Assembly: GCA_023229845.1 (NCBI GenBank)
Contig: JALNYK010000037.1
Span: 1-27,274 of the forward strand
Direction: 5' to 3'
Source: Gallionella sp.
GTDB taxonomy: Bacteria; Pseudomonadota; Gammaproteobacteria; Burkholderiales; Gallionellaceae
DNA length: 27,274 nucleotides
The notes beneath the pieces were generated by a model, which worked only from the letters and a program-made list of their open reading frames with translations, was not told the DNA's origin and ran no database searches. The position numbers and the translations under genes are program-made. Below are positions 1-7,078 of the stretch, in pieces; the stretch's first letter is position 1; every line of letters begins with the position of its first letter.

Positions 1-226
1 TAGCTCCTGAAGTACCTGTTACTTTGATAACCTCAACTTTGTTCGGAGTTTCCACTCCATTGGCGTCTACTCGATCAACAATCATTATCTGGAGTGCGTT
101 TTGGATACCAGTGGTATTGTTTAGGGTTGCGGAAGCTGTCACCCCTGCATTTAAAGCAGCACCCAAAGTTTTTTGAATAAAATCAGACGTTGGTACATTT
201 AATAATGGAGTTGGCGTAAATTTATC
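1..226 (-). CDS. Phage structural protein, N-terminal part only, start codon missing
   Basis: An open minus-strand frame runs off the left edge of the window. Its translation includes DKFTPTPLLNVPTSDFIQKT, then TLNNTTGIQNAL and VDRVDANGVETPNKVEVIKV, a Thr/Val/Asn-rich style seen in phage tail and other virion proteins. It follows the probable tail nozzle gene, which fits a tail or fibre role, but no family can be assigned. The frame opens at an in-frame TAG at 229-227 and has no ATG or GTG before its clearly coding N-terminus; the first ATG comes after about 47 residues. It begins right where the HNH gene at 222-854 ends, in the +1 frame relative to it. I infer that the HNH insertion separated this gene from its original start. 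Confidence 0.6.
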
Positions 227-854
227 CTACACTTTCTACTGATTTAAAAACTCTTGCTCCCCAGGTATCAGTTTTCCTGTGGCATTTTAAACATAAAGTT
301 CTTCCGTTACTAACATCAAACCTTAATTCTAAGAAAAAAGCGAAAGGTTTTATGTGGTCTGCTTGTAAATAACCACCAATTTGTCCACAATGTTGACAAG
401 TATAATCATCACGCTGAAAGACTTTTGTTCTCCACTCCTCATAATCAAAAGACTCTCTAATTTTTTTATTTATATGGGTAATCCCACCTTTCCAGTTATG
501 ATTTTTGTCACCTAACATAGCGACATTAATTTTCCCCCACATTGGATTACCTTCTCCTGATATCCTTGTAATAAATTCTAAGCTACGTTTTTTACCAGTA
601 TTGCTAACAATAATCCTTTTAATATGATGGGAGGAAAGCTTTCTACCTTTGTTTGCTAAACTAATTTGCTTTTTTTGCTCTTTGGATATTTTTCTACCTT
701 TATTAACCTTTCCTAAATCATTTCCTTTATAGAAGTTATCATTAGTTGATACATGAAGTCCTTTATTCCAAGAAGGAATACCTTTTCGAGAAGGGATATT
801 AGGTTTCTTACCTTTTAATGTTGCCCAATACTTTAGTTGTTTCTCTGTTGCCAT
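222..854 (-). CDS. HNH homing endonuclease with NUMOD3-type DNA-binding repeats
   Basis: A free-standing homing endonuclease of 210 residues. Residues about 20-125 are Lys/Arg-rich short repeats of the NUMOD3 type (GRKISKEQKKQISLANKGRK and GNPMWGK-like units), known as DNA-recognition modules. The HNH nuclease follows: C153/C156, D166-H167 in ADHIKP, N183, and C188/C191/H192, giving the two Cys pairs and catalytic His expected. It is paralogous to the HNH gene at 5295-5912, sharing GRTLC and the ADHIKPF motif. It is visibly more AT-rich than its structural neighbours, consistent with mobility. Its ATG is preceded by the 37-nt element seen before structural genes, suggesting it has captured a structural gene's promoter and start. 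Its end runs straight into a structural frame lacking a start. Confidence 0.93.
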   Translation of the reverse strand: MATEKQLKYWATLKGKKPNIPSRKGIPSWNKGLHVSTNDNFYKGNDLGKVNKGRKISKEQKKQISLANKGRKLSSHHIKRIIVSNTGKKRSLEFITRISGEGNPMWGKINVAMLGDKNHNWKGGITHINKKIRESFDYEEWRTKVFQRDDYTCQHCGQIGGYLQADHIKPFAFFLELRFDVSNGRTLCLKCHRKTDTWGARVFKSVESVG

Positions 855-891
855 AAAAGAATAGTAGTATAGTAAGGAAAGAGGTTATCAA
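855..891 (-). promoter_or_regulatory. 37-nt intergenic element, candidate leaderless promoter (copy 1)
   Basis: On the minus strand this begins TTGATAACCTCTT and ends directly at the ATG at 854, 37 nt after its first T. The stop codon of the upstream nozzle gene (TGA at 890-888) lies inside it. There is no Shine-Dalgarno sequence before the ATG. TATACT is present 12 nt before the ATG. This copy has CCTCTTTCC where the others have CCTCCT. Confidence 0.5.
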
Positions 892-2834
892 GTGACCCGC
901 TGAGCACTGCTAAGTGAGCCTTCCCCTTGGGAGTTGGCGGTAATTCTTGCACCTAAGAACTCAAAGTTAGAAGCAGCGGCGGTACAAGAAATCTCAATCT
1001 GAACCAGCCTTGATTCCTTATACAGTTGTCCCCATCTGGTAAATTCATCTGATCCTGATACTGGAGCACCCTTAGTTGCTCCCCAGATCCTTGATCCCCA
1101 GAGATTCGCTCCCCAACCAGATTTACCAGAAATGGCTGTCCCTGTAATAGAAAAAGTTTGAACTGTAGTAACAACTCCGCTTCGGTCTTCAGACAGGATA
1201 TTAATAGTCACCTCGCCCGTGATGTTTCTGAAGAGTACATAGAAGAGATTAAGGATTTTTAAAATACTCCAGGTGTTGAAACTCTCTTTATTAGTCTTTA
1301 GAGTCTTTGTGATAGTTGCTCCATCATCTGAGTTAACTGAAGTTTCAAAGGTATAGACTTGGTTGCTTTCTGCTGTCCCCAACTCCCATTTCTCTGTTCC
1401 TGTTGCGTCAATCCATTTCTTCATGTGGGTTACCCCAAAAGGCATCTTCCAAATACCAGCAAAACAACCTCTTTCCCGATCATAAACAAGGATCTCTTTT
1501 CTATCAGGAAATGAAAGTAAATATTTATGGTTGACATACATAGCACAGCAGTTTGCGTAATCACTGGCTCCCAATAGTTCTAAATAAGGTCGCATCTTAG
1601 CGGAGATTTCATTGGTTCGGATGATATTTAAGAAATTAGGCTCGTATCCTACAACGTACATTCCCTGTCTGCCGAAATAAGCTACGTCATTTTCCATAAC
1701 CTGAATAGTATCAACGCTGGTACAACCTACTGAAGTTGAAATAGGAGCAACCTGCGGATCTAGTATTACAAAGTTCCCTACTGCAACAGTTTGAAGTTCT
1801 ACGGCATAAGACCCAATCGATTTGAAAACTGTAATCTTGCTAGAACCTGGCTGGACTTGATAACCCGTAATCGGGAAACCATCATCAGGTCCAACATAAA
1901 CTGATCCTCCTCCAGATGCCCAGTCGAATTTAGAATGATTAGGGTATCTCCCTGAGATCGAGAGTTTAGTAGAATCATCTTTGTCAACCATTACTAATCT
2001 ATCATTAACAGGGTCTTTACCAATAAACTCACTTTGTATCCCTCCTGTACCATTAGAAATAGGCGGCAAAAGGGTTTGAGCAGCAGGTGAGCCTGTATCA
2101 ACATATATTGTGGTTGAAGCTCCAACAGCACTCAAAAATGTTTCGTCTCCAGGTAGTCCTCTGTAAATCTGATATCCAGCCAAGGTAGCTGCTGATGGAG
2201 CACTCCACTGGACATTAATTCTGGTAGTCGTCAAATCCTGCGGTAAATTAGGGAGATTGATCCGTAATGGAGTTGTTTCTCCCCCTGCTGGTCCTAAAGT
2301 CGTAATTGCCCAGCTCCAAACATAGGTTCCTGATACTCCTGAAATATTGGTAGCACTACCGCCTGTGGGTGGAGCGATCGTTGCTAACACATGCAAGGAA
2401 GTTCCATCATAGTATGTGAGAGGCCTATTCTTAGAGACTAAATAAGTATTACCACCTAATTGTTCTCCCCTAATAATTGAACCTGATGGATAGGACTGAC
2501 CTGTAATAACTGTCGAACCTGTGCCATCTTTTTTAACAATATAGCCCTGATCAGAGAGAGCTAATAACTCATTGGTCAACGAGGCAATATTATTATATGT
2601 CGCAAAACCTCGGATGGAGCCTGTAGAGTTAACAGTAAAATCACTTAAAGTTCCCCATCTGCCTGTCGGAACTCCTGAACCGATAAGCATGATATTATCC
2701 CCTTGAGCATATTCATCCCTTCCAAGCTCAGTTGGACGGAGTAATAAATTAAGTCCTTTCCTGAATGTTTCCCACTCAGCAGAGAGTTCTTTTTGTTTGG
2801 CAAATCTAGGAATGTTATTGTCTATTGAAGGCAT
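888..2834 (-). CDS. Probable podovirus tail nozzle / DNA-stabilisation protein
   Basis: A 648-residue soluble, beta-rich protein with repeated short motifs of a beta-propeller kind (LSDQGYIVKKDGTGSTVITG, GNTYLVSKNRPLTYYDGTS, NDRLVMVDKDDSTKLSISG, NHKYLLSFPDRKEILVYDRE). Its length and this blade-like pattern resemble podoviral tail nozzle proteins such as P22 gp10 and T7 gp12, which extend the tail tube below the adaptor ring and help hold DNA in. Trp/Gly-rich segments near the C-terminus (WGANLWGSRIWG) look like exposed loops. It follows the probable adaptor gene, the usual podovirus order. The start is an ATG with no SD, preceded by the 37-nt element at 2835-2871. The family call rests on pattern and position, not on a clear signature. 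Confidence 0.65.
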   Translation of the reverse strand: MPSIDNNIPRFAKQKELSAEWETFRKGLNLLLRPTELGRDEYAQGDNIMLIGSGVPTGRWGTLSDFTVNSTGSIRGFATYNNIASLTNELLALSDQGYIVKKDGTGSTVITGQSYPSGSIIRGEQLGGNTYLVSKNRPLTYYDGTSLHVLATIAPPTGGSATNISGVSGTYVWSWAITTLGPAGGETTPLRINLPNLPQDLTTTRINVQWSAPSAATLAGYQIYRGLPGDETFLSAVGASTTIYVDTGSPAAQTLLPPISNGTGGIQSEFIGKDPVNDRLVMVDKDDSTKLSISGRYPNHSKFDWASGGGSVYVGPDDGFPITGYQVQPGSSKITVFKSIGSYAVELQTVAVGNFVILDPQVAPISTSVGCTSVDTIQVMENDVAYFGRQGMYVVGYEPNFLNIIRTNEISAKMRPYLELLGASDYANCCAMYVNHKYLLSFPDRKEILVYDRERGCFAGIWKMPFGVTHMKKWIDATGTEKWELGTAESNQVYTFETSVNSDDGATITKTLKTNKESFNTWSILKILNLFYVLFRNITGEVTINILSEDRSGVVTTVQTFSITGTAISGKSGWGANLWGSRIWGATKGAPVSGSDEFTRWGQLYKESRLVQIEISCTAAASNFEFLGARITANSQGEGSLSSAQRVT

Positions 2835-2871
2835 GACTAAAGGATAGAGTAACAGCCAAGGAGGTTGTAAA
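2835..2871 (-). promoter_or_regulatory. 37-nt intergenic element, candidate leaderless promoter (copy 2)
   Basis: On the minus strand it begins TTTACAACCTCCT, one base after the stop of the adaptor gene, and ends at the ATG at 2834, 37 nt later. There is no Shine-Dalgarno sequence. If TTTACA is a -35 box, a 17-nt spacer leads to TCTATC, which ends 8 nt before the ATG. Confidence 0.55.
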
Positions 2872-2872
2872 C

Positions 2873-3520
2873 TTAACCGATGGAGTAGGACATCAACCCT
2901 TTACGGGGGACACTATTAGTGCCATTGTTCGGGGTTTTCATCTCTCTGCCGACCATGTTCTTTAGTTTTGTATTTGCATCTGCTTTAACAAGAGGGAACC
3001 TATCATTATTACGGGACTCTAACACATAGGCTTCTACTTTAGTTGTTACAAAAGTTGAATCTGGTAGTTCGCACACGTCAGTGAGAGTTAAGAGACCTGA
3101 AGGGAATCTTTGGAAATCAATAGACAGAGTCTGATTAGCAGTTAGTCCGTTAAAAACTGCTGTATATCCTGAAGCTGGATTACCAACAATATAACAATAC
3201 TTGTCTGTTGATTCCATACCAAATCGGTCTAAAGGCTTAATTTCTTCAAAAGGATCACTCCAGTTTCCATTGGCGTCTTTCTGTCTGGGAGAGACCATCA
3301 ATTCACGGAAGTTTACAGGAAGAGAAATACTAGCTAGAGTGGTGGGATCAAGTTCATAGATCTGATGGAACTCACTAAACTGGGCAACTGCTGCTGCTTC
3401 CCAAACTGCTTGATTGGCATAATTTGCTCTGGTAGTAAGCTCTGTACCTGTCGGAGCAGTAGCGTTGAGATCAATGTAAGCGTTAGCGTCAATTAATATG
3501 TCCTGAAGGGTTCTTGCCAT
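2873..3520 (-). CDS. Probable head-tail adaptor (connector) protein
   Basis: A 215-residue protein, mostly helical at its N-terminus (residues 1-60, MARTLQDILIDANAYIDL then a helix with NQAVWEAAAVAQF), with a beta-containing middle and a helix near the C-terminus (TTKVEAYVLESRNNDRFPL). This size and layout resemble podoviral adaptor proteins (P22 gp4 and T7 gp11 class), which form the ring between portal and nozzle. No sequence motif proves it; the support is its place directly before the probable nozzle gene and the lack of another candidate. The ATG lacks an SD and is preceded by a 37-nt element. Alternative: another small virion protein. Confidence 0.5.
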   Translation of the reverse strand: MARTLQDILIDANAYIDLNATAPTGTELTTRANYANQAVWEAAAVAQFSEFHQIYELDPTTLASISLPVNFRELMVSPRQKDANGNWSDPFEEIKPLDRFGMESTDKYCYIVGNPASGYTAVFNGLTANQTLSIDFQRFPSGLLTLTDVCELPDSTFVTTKVEAYVLESRNNDRFPLVKADANTKLKNMVGREMKTPNNGTNSVPRKGLMSYSIG

Positions 3521-3557
3521 AGACTAATACTAATGAATAAAGTAAGGAGGTTAGCAA
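3521..3557 (-). promoter_or_regulatory. 37-nt intergenic element, candidate leaderless promoter (copy 3)
   Basis: On the minus strand it begins TTGCTAACCTCCT directly after the TAG stop of the gene at 3558 and ends at the ATG at 3520. The first nine bases after the stop nearly match the copy at 16212-16248 (TTGCTAACC against TTGCTTACC). It contains TAGTAT as a possible -10 and has no Shine-Dalgarno. Confidence 0.55.
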
Positions 3558-3881
3558 CTACTTATAAGAAAGAGTTGTTACTGGTTGTGGGCCTGCTGCC
3601 AATTGAGAATAAGCACTTAATCCGTAAGTGAATGGAATATCTAAAATGTAGGTTTTTGCTGGTTGGTTTGCATTGATTTGAGCTAGGATTGTTCCTGATG
3701 AACCTGAAGCTGCATCATAGATAGTTAGAGTTGGGGATGATTCGCTTCCGACAGTGATTGCATGAAGAAAACCTGCACCTATTTTAGGAACTGTAAGTGT
3801 TGCTCCTGAGAGCATAGCTCCTTTGAATTGGTCTACTTGTCCTGATCGAATTGCTTGAAGGTCTTTAATTATCTCGTCCAT
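3558..3881 (-). CDS. Small beta-rich phage protein, possibly structural
   Basis: 107 residues. After a short N-terminal helix (MDEIIKDLQAIRSGQ) the rest is Gly/Ser/Thr-rich with alternating hydrophobics (GFLHAITVGSESSPTLTIYD, then TYILDIPFTYGLSAY), suggesting a small beta-sandwich. Proteins of this style are common among phage decoration and tail accessory proteins, but I do not recognise a family. It is the first gene after the glycosyltransferase cassette and the first of the tail genes. Its ATG is preceded by a variant of the intergenic element (3882-3921) with a perfect TTGACA. Function unknown. Confidence 0.7.
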   Translation of the reverse strand: MDEIIKDLQAIRSGQVDQFKGAMLSGATLTVPKIGAGFLHAITVGSESSPTLTIYDAASGSSGTILAQINANQPAKTYILDIPFTYGLSAYSQLAAGPQPVTTLSYK

Positions 3882-3921
3882 ATTAAAAGTAGTATAAGTG
3901 AAAGGAAAACCACCTTGTCAA
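3882..3921 (-). promoter_or_regulatory. Candidate promoter, TTGACA-19-TATACT
   Basis: On the minus strand TTGACA at 3921-3916 is followed after 19 nt by TATACT (3896-3891), which ends 9 nt before the ATG at 3881. There is no Shine-Dalgarno. It resembles the 37-nt elements but is 40 nt long and has AAGGTGG where they have the CCTCCT box. The TTGACA is a consensus -35 sequence, which supports reading the whole series as promoters. Confidence 0.5.
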
Positions 3922-3925
3922 CATA

Positions 3926-4636
3926 TCAAAATGGGAATGGTTGGCTTCCCATAAAGACAAACTCAGCATTGAAACCATGTTTTTTCTTAAAAGCCTCCCT
4001 GAGACGGTTATAGTGGGATGATAAATCAGCGGAATGGACTGTCTGTCCTTCCTTATGCTGGATGGTCATGGAGTGATTCTTATAGATTTTAAAACCTGCT
4101 CTTAAGAGTCTTGCCCAGTAGTCTACATCTTCAAAGTTACAGGGGAAATAAGTGTCTTGGTCAAAATATCCAACTCTGTCAATTACTTTCTGGGTAAGCA
4201 TAAAACATGAGCCACTCGGCCACTTATAATCTTCCACTATTCCTACTCCTGGAGGTAAATTCTCTACATGAGGATTCACCATTCCTGCATTTGGCATATC
4301 CATTGCTTCCTGCATCGCTTCTAACCCCCCCGTTCTGACAAGGGTATCATCTCCTAAAAGAACCTTGTATTTACCTCTGGAAACCCTCAGACCTGTATTC
4401 CATCCGTGACTAATACCCATGTTCTTGTTAAATCTGATATAGGTGTCACATTCCTCATCCCAAGGATATTGCTCGGTTGAGCCGTTATCCACAATGATTA
4501 GTTCATAATCTTTGGAGGAACGTTTAACTGAAGCAACACAATCTCTTGCCATCTGTACCAGTTCAGGTGTTCTGTGGAAAACAAGAACAATCACACTAAA
4601 TTTGGGTTTGATTAGATTTGGGTTTTCTACTTCCAT
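3926..4636 (-). CDS. Family 2 (GT-A) glycosyltransferase
   Basis: 236 residues from the ATG at 4636. It begins MEVENPNLIKPKFSVIVLVF, the GT2 Rossmann-like start, followed by ELIIVDNGST (nucleotide-sugar binding), NMGISHGWNTGL, and LLGDDT in the metal-binding DxD position. Later GSCFMLTQKVIDRVGYFD and NFEDVDYWARLLRAGF carry the acceptor-side ED of the family. I chose the ATG at 4636 because GGGAGGAG lies just upstream and because it overlaps the end of the preceding gene by 10 nt, suggesting translational coupling; a TTG further upstream lacks family sequence. It is the last cytoplasmic enzyme of the cassette. Sugar and acceptor are unknown. Confidence 0.9.
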   Translation of the reverse strand: MEVENPNLIKPKFSVIVLVFHRTPELVQMARDCVASVKRSSKDYELIIVDNGSTEQYPWDEECDTYIRFNKNMGISHGWNTGLRVSRGKYKVLLGDDTLVRTGGLEAMQEAMDMPNAGMVNPHVENLPPGVGIVEDYKWPSGSCFMLTQKVIDRVGYFDQDTYFPCNFEDVDYWARLLRAGFKIYKNHSMTIQHKEGQTVHSADLSSHYNRLREAFKKKHGFNAEFVFMGSQPFPF

Positions 4637-5301
4637 AACTCCTCCCACTTGATACCAGGAGCCATAAAGTCTTTGACCATGTGCGTTGCCAGACTGGGGA
4701 TAGGCGTCCACATCTGATGACCGTTTGCCCTCAATGTGTGCCAAACATCATTATCTAAATATCCATACTTTTTAAAAGTTTCATAGTTCTCTTTGAAAAT
4801 AATACTCTTAATCCCAAAGGTCATGGTAACCCGTTCCACGCTGCGCCAATGCTGGTCTCCGACTAACTTTAGTTTGACATCTTCTGAGTGAATCGAGGGA
4901 TCGAGGTAGAAATTTAGGTTATCGTATGGAGATACTAATCCTAGGCTCTGTATGCCCTCTAAAACGGTTTTTCCTGTCTCTGGGCGGTATAAGTAATCAC
5001 ACTCTTGAAAGAGAATAATATCGTGCTCAGTTTTATTTGCCATCTCATATTGAAGTAAACAGGTTTCATTAATACCGATATTGGTAGGGATAAAACTATA
5101 CTTAAAGGGTACAACCTGTTGTATCATCTCCTCTTCTCTAGCTCCACAGAAATCAGCTAAGAAAACTACCTCAGGCTGTATGTGCTTGAAAGCTTCAACA
5201 AAAGACTTGAGACAAAGCTTGTTTAATTCAAATTTGTCTTCCGCCAATATTGGTGGTGGATTACTCGAAGGTATACTACATAAACGATAAATTACTAACA
5301 T
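4627..5301 (-). CDS. Glycosyltransferase-like (GT-A fold) protein
   Basis: 224 residues from the ATG at 5301. It starts MLVIYRLCSIPSSNPPPI and contains FELNKLCLKSFVEAFK, YSFIPTNIGINETCLLQYEM, and a probable metal-site motif in DIILFQECDYLY, followed by GLVSPYDNLNFY. This is the layout of small GT2-like enzymes found in phage and capsule clusters, although the match is weaker than for the neighbouring gene. The start overlaps the stop of the HNH gene by 7 nt (ATGTTAG) and the end overlaps the next glycosyltransferase by 10 nt. No good SD precedes it, so translation probably depends on coupling. Donor and acceptor cannot be inferred. Confidence 0.75.
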   Translation of the reverse strand: MLVIYRLCSIPSSNPPPILAEDKFELNKLCLKSFVEAFKHIQPEVVFLADFCGAREEEMIQQVVPFKYSFIPTNIGINETCLLQYEMANKTEHDIILFQECDYLYRPETGKTVLEGIQSLGLVSPYDNLNFYLDPSIHSEDVKLKLVGDQHWRSVERVTMTFGIKSIIFKENYETFKKYGYLDNDVWHTLRANGHQMWTPIPSLATHMVKDFMAPGIKWEELWK

Positions 5302-5912
5302 ATAGCATAATGATAAACCCGATAACCATAAGTATCTGTTTGCTGATGACATGAGTGACAAAGTGTTCTTCCATTATCTATCGCAAATCTAAGTTCTGGA
5401 TACAACGAAAATGGTTTTATATGGTCTGCCTCGAGGTTCCCACCTCTATTATCGCCACACTTTATACAAGTGTAGCTGTCTCTTTTAAAAACTGCTTCTC
5501 GCCATAGCCTATATTCTAAAGACCCCCTAACAATTAAGTGTTTTGCTGTTAATCCACCTTTCCACTTAGGACTAAGTGATCCTCGTCTATTGTACATAGG
5601 ATTCTTTTTACCTTTATGTGCATTCCTAAAATGTTTAGAGAGTTTGTTCTTGGCCTGGTCTGACATCTTTATTCCTAAATGTGAATCCCTTAATTTTTGT
5701 ATATGTTCGGAGGAAAATTTAATGCCTTTTCTAATCTCACTCATTTTGCGCCTAGTCTCTTTTGTATGAGGTTGTCTTTTTTTGCCTAAATGACTTAACT
5801 TTAGTTTTGCTCTAGTTTCTAATGAATGATGTTTACCTAAAAAACTAGGTTTCCTTCGTTTAGCCGCTTCACTTAATTTTCTTTTATGTTCTTCTGTAAA
5901 ATGTCTTTTCAT
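5295..5912 (-). CDS. HNH homing endonuclease with NUMOD3-type repeats (second copy)
   Basis: A 205-residue free-standing homing endonuclease. Residues about 5-110 hold four or more basic repeats such as SHLGKKRQPHTKETRRKMSE and KGIKFSSEHIQKLRDSHLG, typical of NUMOD3 DNA-binding modules. The HNH nuclease has C149/C152, D163-H164 in EADHIKPF, N180, and C185/C188/H189. It lies inside the glycan cassette between the PLP enzyme and a glycosyltransferase, yet overlaps both neighbours by a few bases (ATGA upstream, ATGTTAG downstream). It is a paralogue of the HNH gene at 222-854. It presumably cuts phage DNA lacking the insertion and spreads by repair. Its local sequence is more AT-rich than the cassette. 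Confidence 0.93.
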   Translation of the reverse strand: MKRHFTEEHKRKLSEAAKRRKPSFLGKHHSLETRAKLKLSHLGKKRQPHTKETRRKMSEIRKGIKFSSEHIQKLRDSHLGIKMSDQAKNKLSKHFRNAHKGKKNPMYNRRGSLSPKWKGGLTAKHLIVRGSLEYRLWREAVFKRDSYTCIKCGDNRGGNLEADHIKPFSLYPELRFAIDNGRTLCHSCHQQTDTYGYRVYHYAIC

Positions 5913-7078
5913 ATCTTACTGGCTACATCAGAAATGAACTGGATCATATCTGGTGTAAGAGATGGGTGACAAGAAAGAAACATTCCCCGTTTCATGATCT
6001 CATCAGCGTTCTTCATGTCACCTATTTTGATTAATTCCACATCCTTATAAGCGGGATGTTTCAAGATATTGCCTGAAAAGACTGTTCTGGTTTCAATATT
6101 CTGATCTTCGAAGGTCTGCATAATCTGGCCTCTATTATCGCCATTAACCATCAATGGGAAAGAGAACCAGCAAGGATCGGAGTTAGGGAGATGCCCTAAG
6201 GTAGTAAAAGCACGATGGTTAACGAAGATCTTATCCAGACGATGGTAATTCAGTCTTCTGGCGTCTTTGAACTCTTGTAATCTTCGTAGTTGGACTCTTC
6301 CCATAGCACACTGAAGCTCTAAGGGTTTCATATTCCAGCCTATTTCTTCATAGACATAGCGTTCCTTGTAATCAACAGGAAATCCTGGGTAGTCATAGAT
6401 TTTATCTGTTCCTGAAACTCTACCCCATTCACGAAGTTTAACAGCCCGATTAGCGATGTTTTCATCGTCTGTGAGTACCGCTCCACCTTCTCCTGTGGTG
6501 ATAATATGAGCTGCATGAAAAGAAACACAAGATACATCAGCATAAGTCTCAACAAACTTATCATTTAAGGTAGTCCCATATCCGTCACAGTCATCAAGGA
6601 TTATTTTCCTTGTTCCAACGATCTCTCGAAGTTTAATAAGATCAACGGGATTACCTGCGATATTGACCGCAATTACTCCTGCAATATCTGGGTGTTGAAC
6701 TAGTGCTTCTCTAACTTCATCTAAGCTAATATTGAAAGTAGATAAATCAACGTCTACCACTACAGGGATATGTCCGTTTTGGATGATGGCATTAAAAGCT
6801 GTAGGAAAGTTACAAGCAGGGACAAGAATCTTCGAGCCCTTTGGTAGTTTAAGTGCCGCTGTCGCTATCAAAAGGGCTGAAGATCCACTGTTAACTACTA
6901 CCGCCCGTTTTACGCCTGTAACCGTGGCTAACTCCGTCTCAAAAGCGATGCTTTCAGGGCCTACTGTCCAGCGTGTTCCTTTATTGGAAAGCATTACATC
7001 CATGACAGCTTTGACTTCTTCAAGTCCTATCATAGCTCCTCCATATTGTATTCTGTCTTTACCTGGTATAAAACTCAT
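5909..7078 (-). CDS. DegT-fold PLP sugar 3-dehydratase, ColD/RfbH type (His replaces Lys)
   Basis: 389 residues of the DegT/DnrJ/EryC1/StrS fold: VNSGSSALLI (phosphate binding, about 63-72), CNFPTAFNAIIQNG, ILDDCDGYGT (Asp for the PLP ring, about 160-169), and SFHAAHIITTGEGGAVLTDD (186-205). In aminotransferases of this family the sixth residue of that motif is the PLP-binding Lys; here it is H191. ColD and RfbH, which remove the 3-hydroxyl of nucleotide-linked 4-keto-6-deoxysugars, also have His there in a similar AHHIT-GEGG context. The length is close to ColD (about 388), and the Cys-rich iron-sulfur insert of RfbH is absent. I infer a ColD-like dehydratase making a 3-deoxysugar precursor. 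ATGA overlap with the SDR gene upstream supports a shared pathway. Confidence 0.85.
   Translation of the reverse strand: MSFIPGKDRIQYGGAMIGLEEVKAVMDVMLSNKGTRWTVGPESIAFETELATVTGVKRAVVVNSGSSALLIATAALKLPKGSKILVPACNFPTAFNAIIQNGHIPVVVDVDLSTFNISLDEVREALVQHPDIAGVIAVNIAGNPVDLIKLREIVGTRKIILDDCDGYGTTLNDKFVETYADVSCVSFHAAHIITTGEGGAVLTDDENIANRAVKLREWGRVSGTDKIYDYPGFPVDYKERYVYEEIGWNMKPLELQCAMGRVQLRRLQEFKDARRLNYHRLDKIFVNHRAFTTLGHLPNSDPCWFSFPLMVNGDNRGQIMQTFEDQNIETRTVFSGNILKHPAYKDVELIKIGDMKNADEIMKRGMFLSCHPSLTPDMIQFISDVASKI

Noticed and set aside
222..854. Group I intron carrying the HNH gene
   Set aside because: The HNH frame fills the insertion almost completely, with about 33 nt before its ATG and nothing after its stop, leaving no room for an intron core.
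3926..5361. Longer versions of the two glycosyltransferases starting at TTG 4744 and TTG 5361
   Set aside because: The extensions overlap upstream genes by 67-118 nt and lack family sequence, while internal ATGs at 4636 and 5301 fit overlaps and, for 4636, a strong SD.
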